Below, one piece after another: positions 47,767-59,055 of a stretch of 64,000 nucleotides of DNA. The translations under genes were made by a program, and so were the position numbers. The stretch's first letter is position 1. Each line of letters starts with the position of its first letter. The notes under the pieces were generated by a model. It searched no databases and had not been told where the DNA came from. It was given only the letters and a program-made list of their open reading frames with translations. Source of the stretch: Emmonsiellopsis sp. PD_33 (taxonomy: Eukaryota; Ascomycota; Eurotiomycetes; Onygenales; Ajellomycetaceae); assembly GCA_032988165.1 (NCBI GenBank), contig JANTQF010000074.1, positions 62,001 through 126,000 on the forward strand. The letters are read 5' to 3'.

Positions 47767-50061
47767 CTATATATTCGGCGACAGCAGATCATACTTCACA
47801 CACTTCTCCACGCTCTCAATGCTTGCCTGCAGGAACGTCCGAGCCTCGAGGCCCATCCAGACCTTGAGCATCGACGTGTCGCCCTCGCGCACGGATTTGA
47901 GTAATGTGGTGCCGGAGCCGAGTTGGCGGAGGATGGGGAGTGCACTGTATATAGTCAGTTAGCATTAATAAATAGCATTGTATAGCAGAGGTAAAAAAAA
48001 AAGTAGCCAGTAAACCAAGAAAAAGCCAGAGAGAAAAGAACAAACCTCTTAAACAAATCCAACTGCGGATCCATACTCCTCCCGATCCCCTCAAGCAACA
48101 GTATAGAAATAACCACATTCACAAAATCCCCCTCGAGCCGCACATGGTGGCCACGCACCATATACAGCACCTCGCTCAACACATCGCCAATCTTCACGTT
48201 GCCCAGCGCAAACGTCCTTCCTTTAACCGCCAGCACAAGATGCTGCATCTTCAACGCGAAGATCTCCCCATCAATCACCGCCTCCGGCTGCCGGCATCGC
48301 TCCACCATCAGCTGGCCGGACTTGTACCCGTCAAACTCGGCCACGGCGCGGAATAGATCGAGGAAGTTGCGCCGGTTGACGCCGTTGAGCTCCGTTACAA
48401 GGCCCGTGTCGATGAAGATGAGCTGAGGCCGGTAGCCTTCCTTGTCAATCTCAGCGAGCGCGGCGTTCCACTTGTCCGTGTCGTTCTTGTAAGGGCGTAG
48501 TCGGTCGAGGACGGATTCAGTCACGTCGACCTGAGATTGTTCCTTTGCCGCCGATCCGGGCTGGTGTGTTTTCCACGAGAGATCGAGATGGCCCGGTTTG
48601 TAGAAGCGGACCATGATGTTGCCTGGGTGGAGGTCCGCGTGGACGAAATTGTCAATCAGGAGCATGTGTAGAAACGCATCCAGACCCTCCTGCGCAATCT
48701 CCTCATCAAACACCCCGCCCCCGCTCTCCAAGAAAGCAGAGAGCGGAATCCCCTGCGCGAACTCCTCAACCAGCACCTCCCTCGTCGTATACTCCGTGTA
48801 CGGATACGGGAACCACGCCGTCGTCCTGTTCTTAAAATGGTCGCGGAATATCGACAAATTCGCCGCCTCAATCCGCAAATCCAACTGCAGCCGCATCATC
48901 ATGCCAAACTGCTTCACCTCGTCGGGAAAAGAAAGCCACTCCATCGTCGGAATGGCATTCAGCATCCGCGCAAAGAACCCCATAATCCGTAGATCCCGGC
49001 GCACAAGCCTCTGCACGCCCGGATGCAGCACTTTGATAGCGACATACGACGACGGGACCCGCTGCGGCGTGCTCTTCACCAATGTATCCACATTCTTCCG
49101 GAGCTTTGCGCGTATGTTTTGCGGCTGGTCACCGGTGTCCAGCGCAGCAGGGAGGACGAGGTCCGGGCGGAGTTTCGCTTTGTAGACCTGCGCGATGGCC
49201 CCGACGCCGAGGGGGTTCTCGTCGAATTCTTCGAAGATATTTTCGAAGGGGATCCCGTTGAAGGCATTGCTTATTATCCGTTTGGTAGCGTGTAGTGAAT
49301 GCGCGGGCGCGTTTGAGTGCAGCGAGGACATGACGGCGCAGAGCTCTGGGGGGAATATATCCGAGCGGGACGCTGCCCATTGACCGAGCTGCATACCATT
49401 AGCTCATTATCAATCACTCAAAAGAAGAAAAGAAAAAAGAAAAACATACCTTAATAAACGCCGCCCCGGCCCTCTCCATCCCCCTAACCAAAAACCCATA
49501 CCACCACAACGTCCCCCACCGCTCATTATCCCTACTCCGATCCCTCCTCCCCACCCAAATCACCGGCACGGCCACCAGCACCGGCACAAAGATCGCCACG
49601 AGATGCAGGAATCGCATCGCCGTCGCCACGGGCTCGATCACATACTGGTCGATGAGGATGTAGACGGCGCGGCAGAAGCGGACGAGCCCGTGCACGTCGT
49701 CCGGGATGACGCGCTTGGCCTCCTCGCGCGACGCGGTGAGCATTTCGCTTTCTGCTGTTGTGTCCGGGGGGGAGGAGGGGCTGGAGCCGTTGGAGGCGAG
49801 GTCGAGGAATGCGGCGGGCGTGAGCGCGGCGAGGAGGAGGGTTGGGCGGAGGGTGCGGCGGGGGCGGTTGGGTTTCCATTGCGGTCGCCATTGGCTGCCG
49901 CGCTGGGCGCGGGGGAATTGGCGGGTAAAGCGTGTATAGGAGAAGGGTCGAGAGGGCGTGGAGATGAAGTGGGCGGAGGGGGTAGTGCTGGCTGGCGTTC
50001 TAAAGAGCCATGGTGTCGCGGGATGGGAGCAGAAACGGCCTGCGGAGAGGGCCGTTCTCAT
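47767..50061 (-). CDS. UbiB/ABC1 (ADCK)-family atypical kinase, mitochondrial
   Basis: Three exons (50,061-49,450, 49,388-48,046, 47,944-47,767) give 710 aa in frame. The Arg/Ser-rich, acid-poor N-terminus fits a mitochondrial targeting signal, followed by hydrophobic stretches ('LRPTLLLAALTPAAFLDL', 'LVAIFVPVLVAVPVIWV'). Family motifs are in order: the KxGQ motif formed across intron 1 (FIK|LGQW, ~204-208), the Ala-rich-loop equivalent GVGAIAQVYK (~265-274), the VAIK lysine (~323), a Glu in 'RIEAANL' (~378), HADLHPGN (~454-461) and FIDTGL in place of DFG (~531). Relatives act in coenzyme Q metabolism or distribution in the inner membrane and matrix. Overall layout suggests the ADCK2/Cqd1-like branch, but branch choice is tentative. 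Confidence 0.88.
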
Positions 50062-50830
50062 GATAGTGCTATCGCGGCGAGGAGCGCCGCAGGCTGGGCA
50101 TTAGTTCGTTCGTCTGGAGGATGCGGAGGGGTCTGGTCTGCTGGGTGTTTGTCCTGGGCGGGGGGTTCACTGGCTGGACTGGGGCATGGTTGCGGGTTGT
50201 GGCGGGCATGAAGCCAGACGAGGTTGGAGGAAGTTGGTGATGATGCACGTCATCGCTGACCTCGGCCTGGTTTCAACGCCAAGCCCCCCCTGAGGATAAT
50301 TATGGTTAAAGGGATGATTTCAAAATTCAACTGAAAAGTCTTTTGGCATCAAGTTCGTCTATAGTAATGTACAGGCTACGCCCCCGTTATATATAACATT
50401 ATAATAAAGGCATAAACGCCCGGCAACAGCCAAGTCTATCTTACATGTAACTCCCATATGGATATCCATCCGCACAAAATGACCAAAAACCACCCAATAA
50501 ACACGACAATCAAAGGAAAAACGGAAACTCCGACCCAAATGGCTCTATTTGTGGTATTCGTACAGAACAAAGGCAGGAAACTCTATCGTCGGCAGAGCAG
50601 ATGTCGGCGGAAATGGTAAACCATCTAGACGCTCCAACGAGAAAAAAAATTGTATCTCAGCGTTTCAATGAACAGCAGGCAAGGAAGAACGAAAGTCGAC
50701 TCGAACCAAGGCGGTGGAAAGTATCCGAGAATAGGACAGCGAGCAGGTCCGTCGGCGAGGTAATAGTACAATATCCGCCCCATACATTGGCTAAATGACA
50801 AGGCAGAAAAGGGTGCTCGAGTTGCCTGAT
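50062..50830. other. Intergenic, UbiB promoter and helicase 3' flank
   Basis: Separates two genes on the same strand. An open frame at 50,601-50,798 (plus) lacks any domain. No RNA gene recognised. Confidence 0.5.
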
Positions 50831-53800
50831 CTAACTTTGAGGAAGTAGGGCTAGTGTTCTATCAAGGTTGAACAAGAATACATCACGGAGGGGATCGTCG
50901 GTGAAAAGGTGTTTGTTGGGTGTCCCCTGTTCCGGAGGATTTTCCCTGGCCATAGCGATGTCTTGGAATGCTAACCCCATGAACTGTGGAGGAGATAACA
51001 CTGTTAGCTCTCTGATTCAGTGCATTACGCAGGCGCAGGACAGGCAAAATAAACAGAAACTCACCCGATCTAGAGCCTTTTTGTATTCAACAACAATCCT
51101 CTGGTTGATTTCCCGGCTCTCTGGAGTAGAGTTAGGAACTCGGACCCTGAGCTGCAGCCAATCATTCACATGCAGAATGTCGCCTTGAGCTCGGACTTTG
51201 GCTCCAAAAAGGCAGGCCACAAGTGGCGATATAAACGAGCTAGTGGCCAAGAGCAAGTCCTGGAAGCTATTCTGGCGCAGCTCGGAAAAGACCATAAGCT
51301 TTGCCTTCCCGGCACTGCTCGAGAAATTGACGCTCCAGGGCGAAACACGAAGGCTGCGTCTGCCCGTTGTAAACCAGCCGTTGGGGGACCCTTTCGGGGA
51401 CCCTTTACCACGGACAACAATGTTGGACTGCATCCCACTAAGCAAAACGGCCGTGACGAGCTCCTGATTTGTTGAATGAGTATTCAGTTCGCGACCTCCC
51501 AGAATTGTGGGGTGAGAACCAAGGTCTTGAATAATACGGGAGACGGTTAGCATCCCAACTAGCTGTCGGGTAAGGAGGAAAATGCGCATGAATGCCCGAA
51601 AGCTGATCTGATTCTGTCCACAGAATTCTCGAGCAGCGTTTTCCCCTAGTCGGTCAAGAACATCACGTACAGCAAGGAAAGCATTAACAATAACCATGTG
51701 ATCACTGTTGCTCCCGCCGGCGAACTGTTTCAGAATGCCCTTGACTTTATCCTTTTGAGCGGAGGTTGAAAAATAGAATAAGTCAGCTACACCGGGGCAG
51801 CACGCATTGATAAGGACGGGTTCTAGACAACGGAACAATACTCCCAGAATTACCATCTTTCCAAGAGGTGGATCCAAGGGCAAGGTTGCAAGAAGCCGGC
51901 CCAAAGAGGTGAGGTTTTGGTCTGTATCGAGTGCTCCGATCGCCTGGAGATTTTCAATTGCAGCAGTCACATGGGATACCGGGGGGGGCTCAATTGCCTG
52001 AGCAAGAAAGTCATGGATGCTGTCAACATTCATTAGTTTTGCCCTGATGCAAACCCCCCCAAGATCTGATCGAAGTAACTCAGGGACAGGCCCGCTTCGC
52101 AGAGACTGGCGCCTAGTTTCGGTGAATAATGCAAAATAGTTGCCGTTCCGGACACGACCCGCGCGGCCAGCTCGCTGGCCGATGTTTGATCTGCTAGCCC
52201 AGCAAGTGGCGAGCTTTCGGATCCGTGTATCCGGGAAGTATATCATTTCGTTAGTCTTGCCAGTGTCCACCACGTACTGCACATCTGGCAAAGTAATGGA
52301 CGTCTCGGCAATATCTGTCGAGAGTATAATTTTGCGGCATCCCTTGGGTACGGGTTCAAAAACAGTTTGCTGTCCCTCAGGTAGAGTGGAATGGAGTTTG
52401 ATGATCTTGAACTTCTCCTCGTCCGTAAAGTCAAAATCTAACGGCATCGTTTCCCGCAGAGTCTTGTCGACATCCTTGATGCTACCCCAGCCAGGCAAAA
52501 ATACTAATATTGCGCCTTCTTCCGTAGTGTTGACAATGTGTGCGATTGTGAACGCCGCTAATTCTGTAGGGACGGCAGGTTTTTCCTCGGCAAGGGCCTC
52601 CACGCGGGCTCTGGGGGATTCCACCTCCGACTTCTTTCGGCGAACAGTTTTCTTGATAGATGGGTCGGCCAAGTATAGGATGCGCTCATCCTCAAGGTAC
52701 TCGGTCGTATTGTTTCCGGTCAAAAAAGGCCCTAGCTCATCTAGCGTGTATTTTTCTCGGAACGTTTGTATAATGTTTTCAAGAAAGTGCTCCGCAACTG
52801 GATACGCGCGACCGGGGATGTCTAATGTGGGACATGGCATGGACTGTCTGTGGAAAGTTCGGACTTTAAAATATCGCGAGAAAATTTCTTTGTCGATAGT
52901 AGCGCTGAGGAGCACGACGCGTGGAACAGGCAGACGTCGCTTCAATCGGCTTTCCATAGCCCGCCTCAGGACAACTAGCAAGAAGTCAATTGAAATATCC
53001 CGTTCGTGGACCTCATCGATGAACAGATGAGAAACGGTCCCCAGCACTTCATCCGGGGCATGCTGGAGCTGGTTTAACAGTACTTGCGTTGTGCAATACG
53101 TAATACCACCGGTCAGGTCAGGAGCCAGGCAGTCATTACCAATATGATAACCCACCGTTTGACCAAGGCGTTCATTTCGTTCCATCGCAACTCGCCTTGC
53201 GAGGGAGGTCGCTGCTATCCGGCGAGGTTGGGTGACTATGATGTTGCAATATGCACCGGTGCCGTTATCGACAGCGTTTTCGAACACTATTTGCGGTATC
53301 TGGGTGGATTTGCCACTGCCAGTGGCACTCCGAATGATACTGTATGGCTGTGATGAGATCGTATTTAAAATCTTCCGTCGATGCTGGAAGGCAGGCAGCT
53401 TCCTGGCGTTTTCTCGTATTAGCGCGACCAATGGGTCAGTCCGCAGCAGACGCAGGGCTTGCTTATGCCTTCTTGAACGATAAATTCCGTCGCGGAGCGC
53501 CCCCTTTGCAAAACGGCCTCGATTTCGATACTCATAAACAGGGTCTAGGTCGGGGCGAGGATCTGTCCGTACATCAGGGAGACCTAGACGCCTGGCGTCC
53601 TGAAGCGCGTCGCGCATAGTATCGAGGGCGTCTTCATTTAGGTTAAAGGGGACTGGGTTTAGAAAAGAGACGTATTCTCCTTTCTTTTCCATATAGTCGA
53701 GAAACTTTTTCCATATGTCGGGAAATTGTTGACGAAGGGCCACCGCTGTAGCGATTTCCAGTGTTGGCTTCCAGGCATTATGGCACCGAATTATAGGTGA

Positions 53801-54559
53801 ACAAAGAGTTTTGCCAGCCAAAGTCGGTTTAACTCTTCTCACTACCCATCCGTCAACAAGGCCCTCCCGGCGCCGCACCCTCTTTTTGGATATTATTCCA
53901 ATTTTTTCCTCCACCTTCCTTTCCCTACAGAACGTTAAGAATTTAGTCGCGTTGTGAGGATTAAGGAAATAAGCACGGCGAGGAACTGGATTGGATTGCT
54001 CGTATTCAAGGATATTTTTCTTGAACCTCATGGCAGCGTCCCTACACGCTAACAGCAATGTTGGTCCAACTCCCTCAACATGTATTCCCAGTTCATTAAG
54101 TGAGATCATGAAAGCCACGCGTGCATTGGGGTCAGGACAGTCGTCGTGCAGTGCATAGTCGGTGAAGGGTACAAGGTTGTATTCGGTCGCAAACTGGTAT
54201 ACATCGAGCATTCCAGACGGGAGTTGCCAGGTGGGATCTGTGCTTTCATCGACCAGTCCGGACGAGGGTTCCGAAGTGGGCTCTGTGCTTTCATCGACCA
54301 GTTCGGACGAGGGTTCCGAAGTGGGCTTTGCGTTTTCATCGGGAATCTGGGAGACAAGCTCGTCGGTACCCTCCTCCGGCGCAGTGGTCTCAGGCACAGC
54401 CTCTGTGGAATATCCCCTCACACATCGGGCTCGCAGGCTATCCTCATTCTTCCTTGGACAGCGCAATCCATCGGTATCGCCAATGAACGCCGGCCGTCGA
54501 CGCAGAGCATCAATGGAGAGCAGGGACACATTGCTCCTTCGTGGAGAACGGAAAGACAA
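50831..54559 (-). CDS. DExH-box (DEVH) RNA helicase, DHX type, probably mitochondrial
   Basis: Two exons (54,559-51,065 and 50,983-50,831) encode 1,215 aa; the last intron has a GTGAGT donor and CCACAG acceptor, and the final exon adds 50 residues. The basic N-terminus (MSFRSPRRSNVSLLSIDALRRRPAF) resembles a mitochondrial targeting signal. Residues ~79-108 are two copies of a 15-residue acidic repeat (PTSEPSSELVDESTE). Helicase motifs: I ATGSGKST (~412-419), Ia TQPRRIAA (~443), II DEVH (~515-518), III SAT (~552), V STDIAETS (~747) and VI QRAGRAGR (~795). HA2-like and OB-fold-like regions follow. The family unwinds RNA 3'-to-5' using NTP. The exact orthologue (DHX29/36/57- or YLR419W-like) is not settled here. 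Confidence 0.87.
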
Positions 54560-55131
54560 GAGACGGCGTCCAGAGATATGCGCGAATCTCGTGGAAGAAA
54601 GATATAATCGACTCTGAGGGACGGGGTGGGAGACAATGGGCTAGTATATGAGAGGGGCGGTTAAGATAGTTCCTATATATCGTCGCAAGGGAATGGAATG
54701 CTCACCCCGAGCCTGTGGGTTGTCCGACTGCTCATTGTGCCCGGAATGGGGTATAGCTCCGGAGAGTTTGACGAAGCTGCAGGCTCATTCCGGGCCGCAG
54801 ACAACAAGAAGCCGCACCTGTGTTGGGAGAGCTGTCGATAGTCGACAAGGGGCGGACTTGAATTCATTTTTTTGATGTCTGGAGAACCTTGGCTTGTTAC
54901 ATAAGCCGAGTGTGTGGTCTGATTGGCTGGTTTCTCTCGTCTATCACGTGACGCCTGGCTACATCATCGCCCGCAAAAAAAAAGTTGGACAAAAACCGCG
55001 AATTCGAATGCGAGTCTGATCTCGATATCTCCACGTCACAATTTCTACCTCCCCGCGATATTCAAGCCCGGCTCTCTAGGGTAAATATCCTCACCTACTT
55101 GTATAACGCCACACCGCTCGCAGAATCCGAT
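54560..55131. promoter_or_regulatory. Shared divergent promoter of helicase and heme lyase genes
   Basis: The 572-bp gap between two start codons on opposite strands. It contains ATTGG at 54,922-54,926, an inverted CCAAT box, 206 bp upstream of the heme lyase ATG. The HAP/CCAAT-binding complex is known to control respiratory and heme genes in fungi, so the box may act on the heme lyase. No TATA box is evident. Confidence 0.5.
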
Positions 55132-56262
55132 ATGGGCTGGTTCTGGGCTTCTCCGTCTTCCGCCGCGGCCTCCGCACCGCAGACCCAAGCGCCATCGTCT
55201 GACGGCTCGCATCCGGTGTGTATCATCCACGCAATCCGAGTCCCATATACGAAAAACTAACGCTCTGCAGGCTGCATGCCCCCAGGCTGGATGCCCCGTC
55301 CGCGCCCAACCACCACCGTCCACGTCCACATCCACCTCCTGCCCCGTCCGCTCGAAAGACTCCCCCTTCTACTCCTCCCCTTCGACACCCCCTCCCCCCC
55401 CATCACAACCCGCCCAATCCGAATCCACCCTCTCCAAACTAAACCCGCTCAACTACATGCCCGCCTACCTCTCGCAATCCCGCGCCCCCAACCAAACCGT
55501 CGACCTCCCCGTGGAGCGCGAAACCTCCTCAATCCCGCGCGGCGACAGCACGGGCAGTAAATGGGAATACCCGTCCCCGCAACAGATGTACAACGCCATG
55601 CTGCGCAAGGGATACACGGACACCCCCGCCGACGCCGTCGAGGCGATGGTTGCCGTTCACAACTTTCTAAACGAGGGCGCGTGGGAGGAGATTGTCCGGT
55701 GGGAGCGGGTGTTTGCGGGCGGGCTGGGCAAGGGGTGGGAGCGGTGCAAGCGGGGCGAGGAGAATCTTGCCAGAGAGGTGGAGAGGGAGGAGGTGCTGGA
55801 GGCCATGCGCCAGGCGAGGGGAAAGCAGGCGACAGAGGACGGGTTTGAGCAGCCCAAGTTGCTCCGGTTCATGGGCCGGCCGCAGGATAGGACGCCCAAG
55901 GCTTCCATCTTGCAGGCGCTGGGCTGGGTGTATCCGTCGAAATTCGGGTGAGTTTGCTGTCAGGGTTTCTTGTTTAATTTCCATCATTGTACTCACATGA
56001 TATCCCCCGCAGGACCGCGCCCCCCTTTGACCGCCACGACTGGTATGTGCAGCGGCAGACGCCGTCCGGGCCCAAGGAAGTGCGGTATGTGATTGATTAT
56101 TACTCCGGCCCGCCAGAGGCGACGGGGGAGCCTGTGTTCTATCTCGATATCCGGCCGGCGGTGGATTCGCCGACAGCGGCGGTTGAGCGGATGATGAGAT
56201 GGGGCGGGGATGTGTGGTGGAGGGCGAGCGGGGGGGCGTCGAGGGAACACAAAAGCGGTTAA
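55132..56262 (+). CDS. Holocytochrome c synthase (cytochrome c/c1 heme lyase)
   Basis: Three exons (55,132-55,215, 55,271-55,947, 56,013-56,262) encode 336 aa in frame. The N-terminal part carries Cys-Pro motifs (ACPQAGCPV at ~30-38, SCPV further on), typical heme-regulatory CP motifs of this family, then a Pro/Ser linker. The conserved body has 'LNPLNYMP', 'ERETSSIPRG', 'WEYPSPQQMYNAMLRKG', 'LLRFMGRPQDRTPKA' and 'PFDRHDWYV', ending 'RYVIDYYSGP' and 'FYLDIRPAVDSP'. The enzyme attaches heme to apocytochrome c or c1 in the mitochondrial intermembrane space. Whether it is the Cyc3- or Cyt2-type cannot be decided from motifs. The upstream frame open from 54,985 probably is leader. Confidence 0.9.
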
Positions 56263-57222
56263 GAGGCTGTTATTTTTGGATATGGATGGGTTTTGGAACA
56301 GGGTTGTATGATATGATTAGTTTGTTGATGTCATGTATTTTGTTAATGGATGGGATTTGACTGTACAGAGACTGGCTAGGATGGGCAGGGAGTTTTGTTG
56401 GGCTATTTGTTTGATCTACTTTTGTTTCCAGCATGGATGAATATTCAAGCCATACTCAGCTCATTAATTAAATTATCAATTGGACATGTTTGTTCATGGA
56501 TCTGTCTGCTCAATAAAATCACAAAATCATGTGATCCAACCTTGGAAGTCATGCCAGCTTCATCATAAAATAACCTGCATATTTAGATATTTAAAACATC
56601 CATCTTCCTCATTCTTTATCTTCCCTTCTATCTCCACATTGCTTCATCCAACCCTGGAGTCCAACTACATTCTGATCATCCAGCCAAGATATTCCCCGTA
56701 TTCCCAGCTCACCTGATGGAATGAACGCTGCTTGTGACTGTCCAAGTTGATCAAATCTGAACCAAGTCTAAGATATTATAAAGTGTGACTTTTTATGTCT
56801 TTTTTTATACAACGGCAACTTGGGCTCAAGAATGCTTAGTATCTTCATACTTTCCATACATGAAGTACTAGTAGTAAATACACACTTTCTGGTTCTTCCT
56901 GGTGTTCCCCAGATCTTGTCCAACCCACCAGACTGTGGAGTCTGGAATATGGGATTCTTTGACTTGACTTTGCTTTTGTCTGTGTGTGTCACATGGACAT
57001 ACACCCGTATAGTTATATATCGTCCTGTCTTGAGACCAGCGGGATATTCCACAAGTCATATGTTCTGTGTGTTTGTCCCACAGTCTGGGAGTTCGCTGGC
57101 TGCTGCCTTCCACATATATAGTTTATATAGAACTATACACAGCCAGCCTGCATTCACACCTATACCATGACAACCAACTCCTTTATATCCCTTCCAGCCC
57201 ACAGTGATAAAGTGATTGATAA
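56263..57222. other. Intergenic, CpG-poor in its first part
   Basis: Between two plus-strand genes. From about 56,280 to 56,690 I find no CG, then a few. Short open frames on both strands (for example 56,820-57,170) have no domain. It could include an old mutated repeat, but I recognise none. Confidence 0.4.
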
Positions 57223-58952
57223 ATGTCCCCCCACCACACCCCCTCCGTCACCTACATCCCCCCGCAGCCCACCCCTCTCACCTCCCTCACCTCCACCCCG
57301 CGCGCCCGCGACAGCCCGCTCGCCCTCGCCTGGCGCGACATCCGCACCCTCTTCTCCGTCCTCTACCTGCTGCCAAAACTCTGCCAGCCCTCCGCCTCGT
57401 CGAACCCCTCCGACGAGCTCTCGCCCACCGGCCCAAATGCCTGCCATCTGGCGCTGCTGGTGTGCGTGACGGCGCTGCAGAGCGTGTTGTTTCCGGCGGC
57501 CGTGGTGGTGGGCGTGGTGGTGCCTGGGTTTGTGAGCGGGCTGGTGTGGGCGGGCCTGCTGGGGGTTGTGTGGGTGCTTTGCTGGCCGGTGCAGGGCGGG
57601 ATGGTGGTTGAGAGTCGGGTTGGCGTTGCGATAGACGAGCATAGGCATAGGGGGGAGCGGTGGGTGTTTGTTAATGGGATGATGGTTGGGTATATCCTCT
57701 CCCCTTTTCCATCCAGCACATTATATATATATATATATATATTGACACTTCTAGCCACCGCGGCCTCCTCAACAACTGCGACCGCCTCTCGCTCACCTTC
57801 CGCCGCCCCATCACCGGCATCCACAACCCAACCTACGGCCTCCTCTGGGACCTCCTCGAATGCATCTTCCAGCGCGCCTTCGCCTACAACACCTACGCCA
57901 CCCGCTACACATACGACCACCTCAAAACACTCCTCGCAGACCCCGCCGTGCACAAGGTCGTGCTCCTCGCCCACTCCCAGGGCGGCATCATCGTCTCCAT
58001 GGCCCTCGACATGCTCTTCACCGACCTGCCCCCCGCAAACATTGCAAAGCTGGAAGTCTACACCTTCGGCTCGGCCGCTGCACATTTTAACAACCCGCTG
58101 CGCGCCATCATCCCGTCTCCATCTCCGTCTCGAGCCTGCACTGTTCTTCCCCCCGCCAGAGTTATCCGCCACATAGAACACTACGTGAATAACGAGGACA
58201 TCGTGCCCCGCTGGGGCGTGCTGTGGAATATCCGCGACGTCCACACGAGGTATAGTGGGAAGGTGTTTATCCGGAATCACGCCACGGGGCATATGTTTAA
58301 TCAGCATTATTTGGCGAACATCTTTCCCCTGCGAACAGACGACCAGGGAACGCCGGGTGAGGGGCTGGGTGGTGGAGAAGATGGGGCGGATGATGGGCGA
58401 AGGCCCGGGCTGGAAGCCGGGTTTCTTGACCGGGTGGTTATGGTTGATGAGCGGACGTGTCGGGAGAGGGAGGTTTATGCGATGGAGATGTTTGGGCTTG
58501 CGAGTGGTAATAGACAGGGGCACGCGGATGTGGTTGGGTCTGAGGAAGAGGACGGGGGCGGGGATGAGTCTCTAGCTCCCTCGCGAGATCTACCCAACGA
58601 CAACGATAATCTCGTCCCGAAACTACGCGTCGTAAGTAATGGAAACGGAACTGCGAATACAAACGCCAACGCCAACGCAACCGCCAATGGCGCTGTGATC
58701 AATACCAATGTCAATCCCGCAGACGACCAACAACAGTCACACCCGCAGCCACACCCACAGCTAGACGTAGACACTGACGACAGCGCGGGTATGAGTCCCG
58801 GCGATCATCATCACCATCATCAACTCATTGACGATGGCGATGGCGATGGCGATGGCGATAGTGCTGGTACTGGCAAGACTGTGCGCGAACTTAGTCGGTT
58901 ATGGAGGTATTTGGGCGGGGGGGTGCCGGGGGGTGAATATGAATGGGGGTAG
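57223..58952 (+). CDS. Membrane-anchored alpha/beta hydrolase (lipase-like)
   Basis: Two exons (57,223-57,689 and 57,755-58,952) encode 554 aa; the 65-bp intron contains a (TA)n run and ends TTCTAG. A hydrophobic hairpin near residues 75-125 ('LLVCVTALQSVLF', 'VVVGVVVPGFVSGLVWAGLLG') suggests membrane anchoring. Exon 2 has a nucleophile-elbow string LLAHSQGG with Ser ~230, an acid candidate in 'YVNNEDIVPRWGVL', and His in 'GHMFNQHYL', in the order of an alpha/beta-hydrolase triad. The C-terminal ~150 residues are low complexity (Asn-Ala repeats, a His run, Gly-Asp repeats from a (GGCGAT)n microsatellite). Substrate unknown; probably a lipid or ester. Confidence 0.75.
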
Positions 58953-59055
58953 GAACTAACAAAAAAAAGGGGGTGGTGGGTACTGGTATTGGTACGGGGA
59001 GTTAACTCGTCTAGTAGGAGCTTTGGTAGGGAAGGATAGGTAGGTAGGTAGATGT

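Noticed and set aside
49603..50211. Plus-strand 202-aa Gly/Ala-rich open frame
   Set aside because: Antisense shadow of the first exon of the UbiB-type gene, caused by GC-rich codon bias.
52140..53030. Plus-strand 296-aa open frame
   Set aside because: Antisense shadow of the helicase core motifs.
57363..58523. Minus-strand 386-aa open frame
   Set aside because: Antisense to the hydrolase gene, whose spliced frame has alpha/beta-hydrolase motifs; the minus frame has none.
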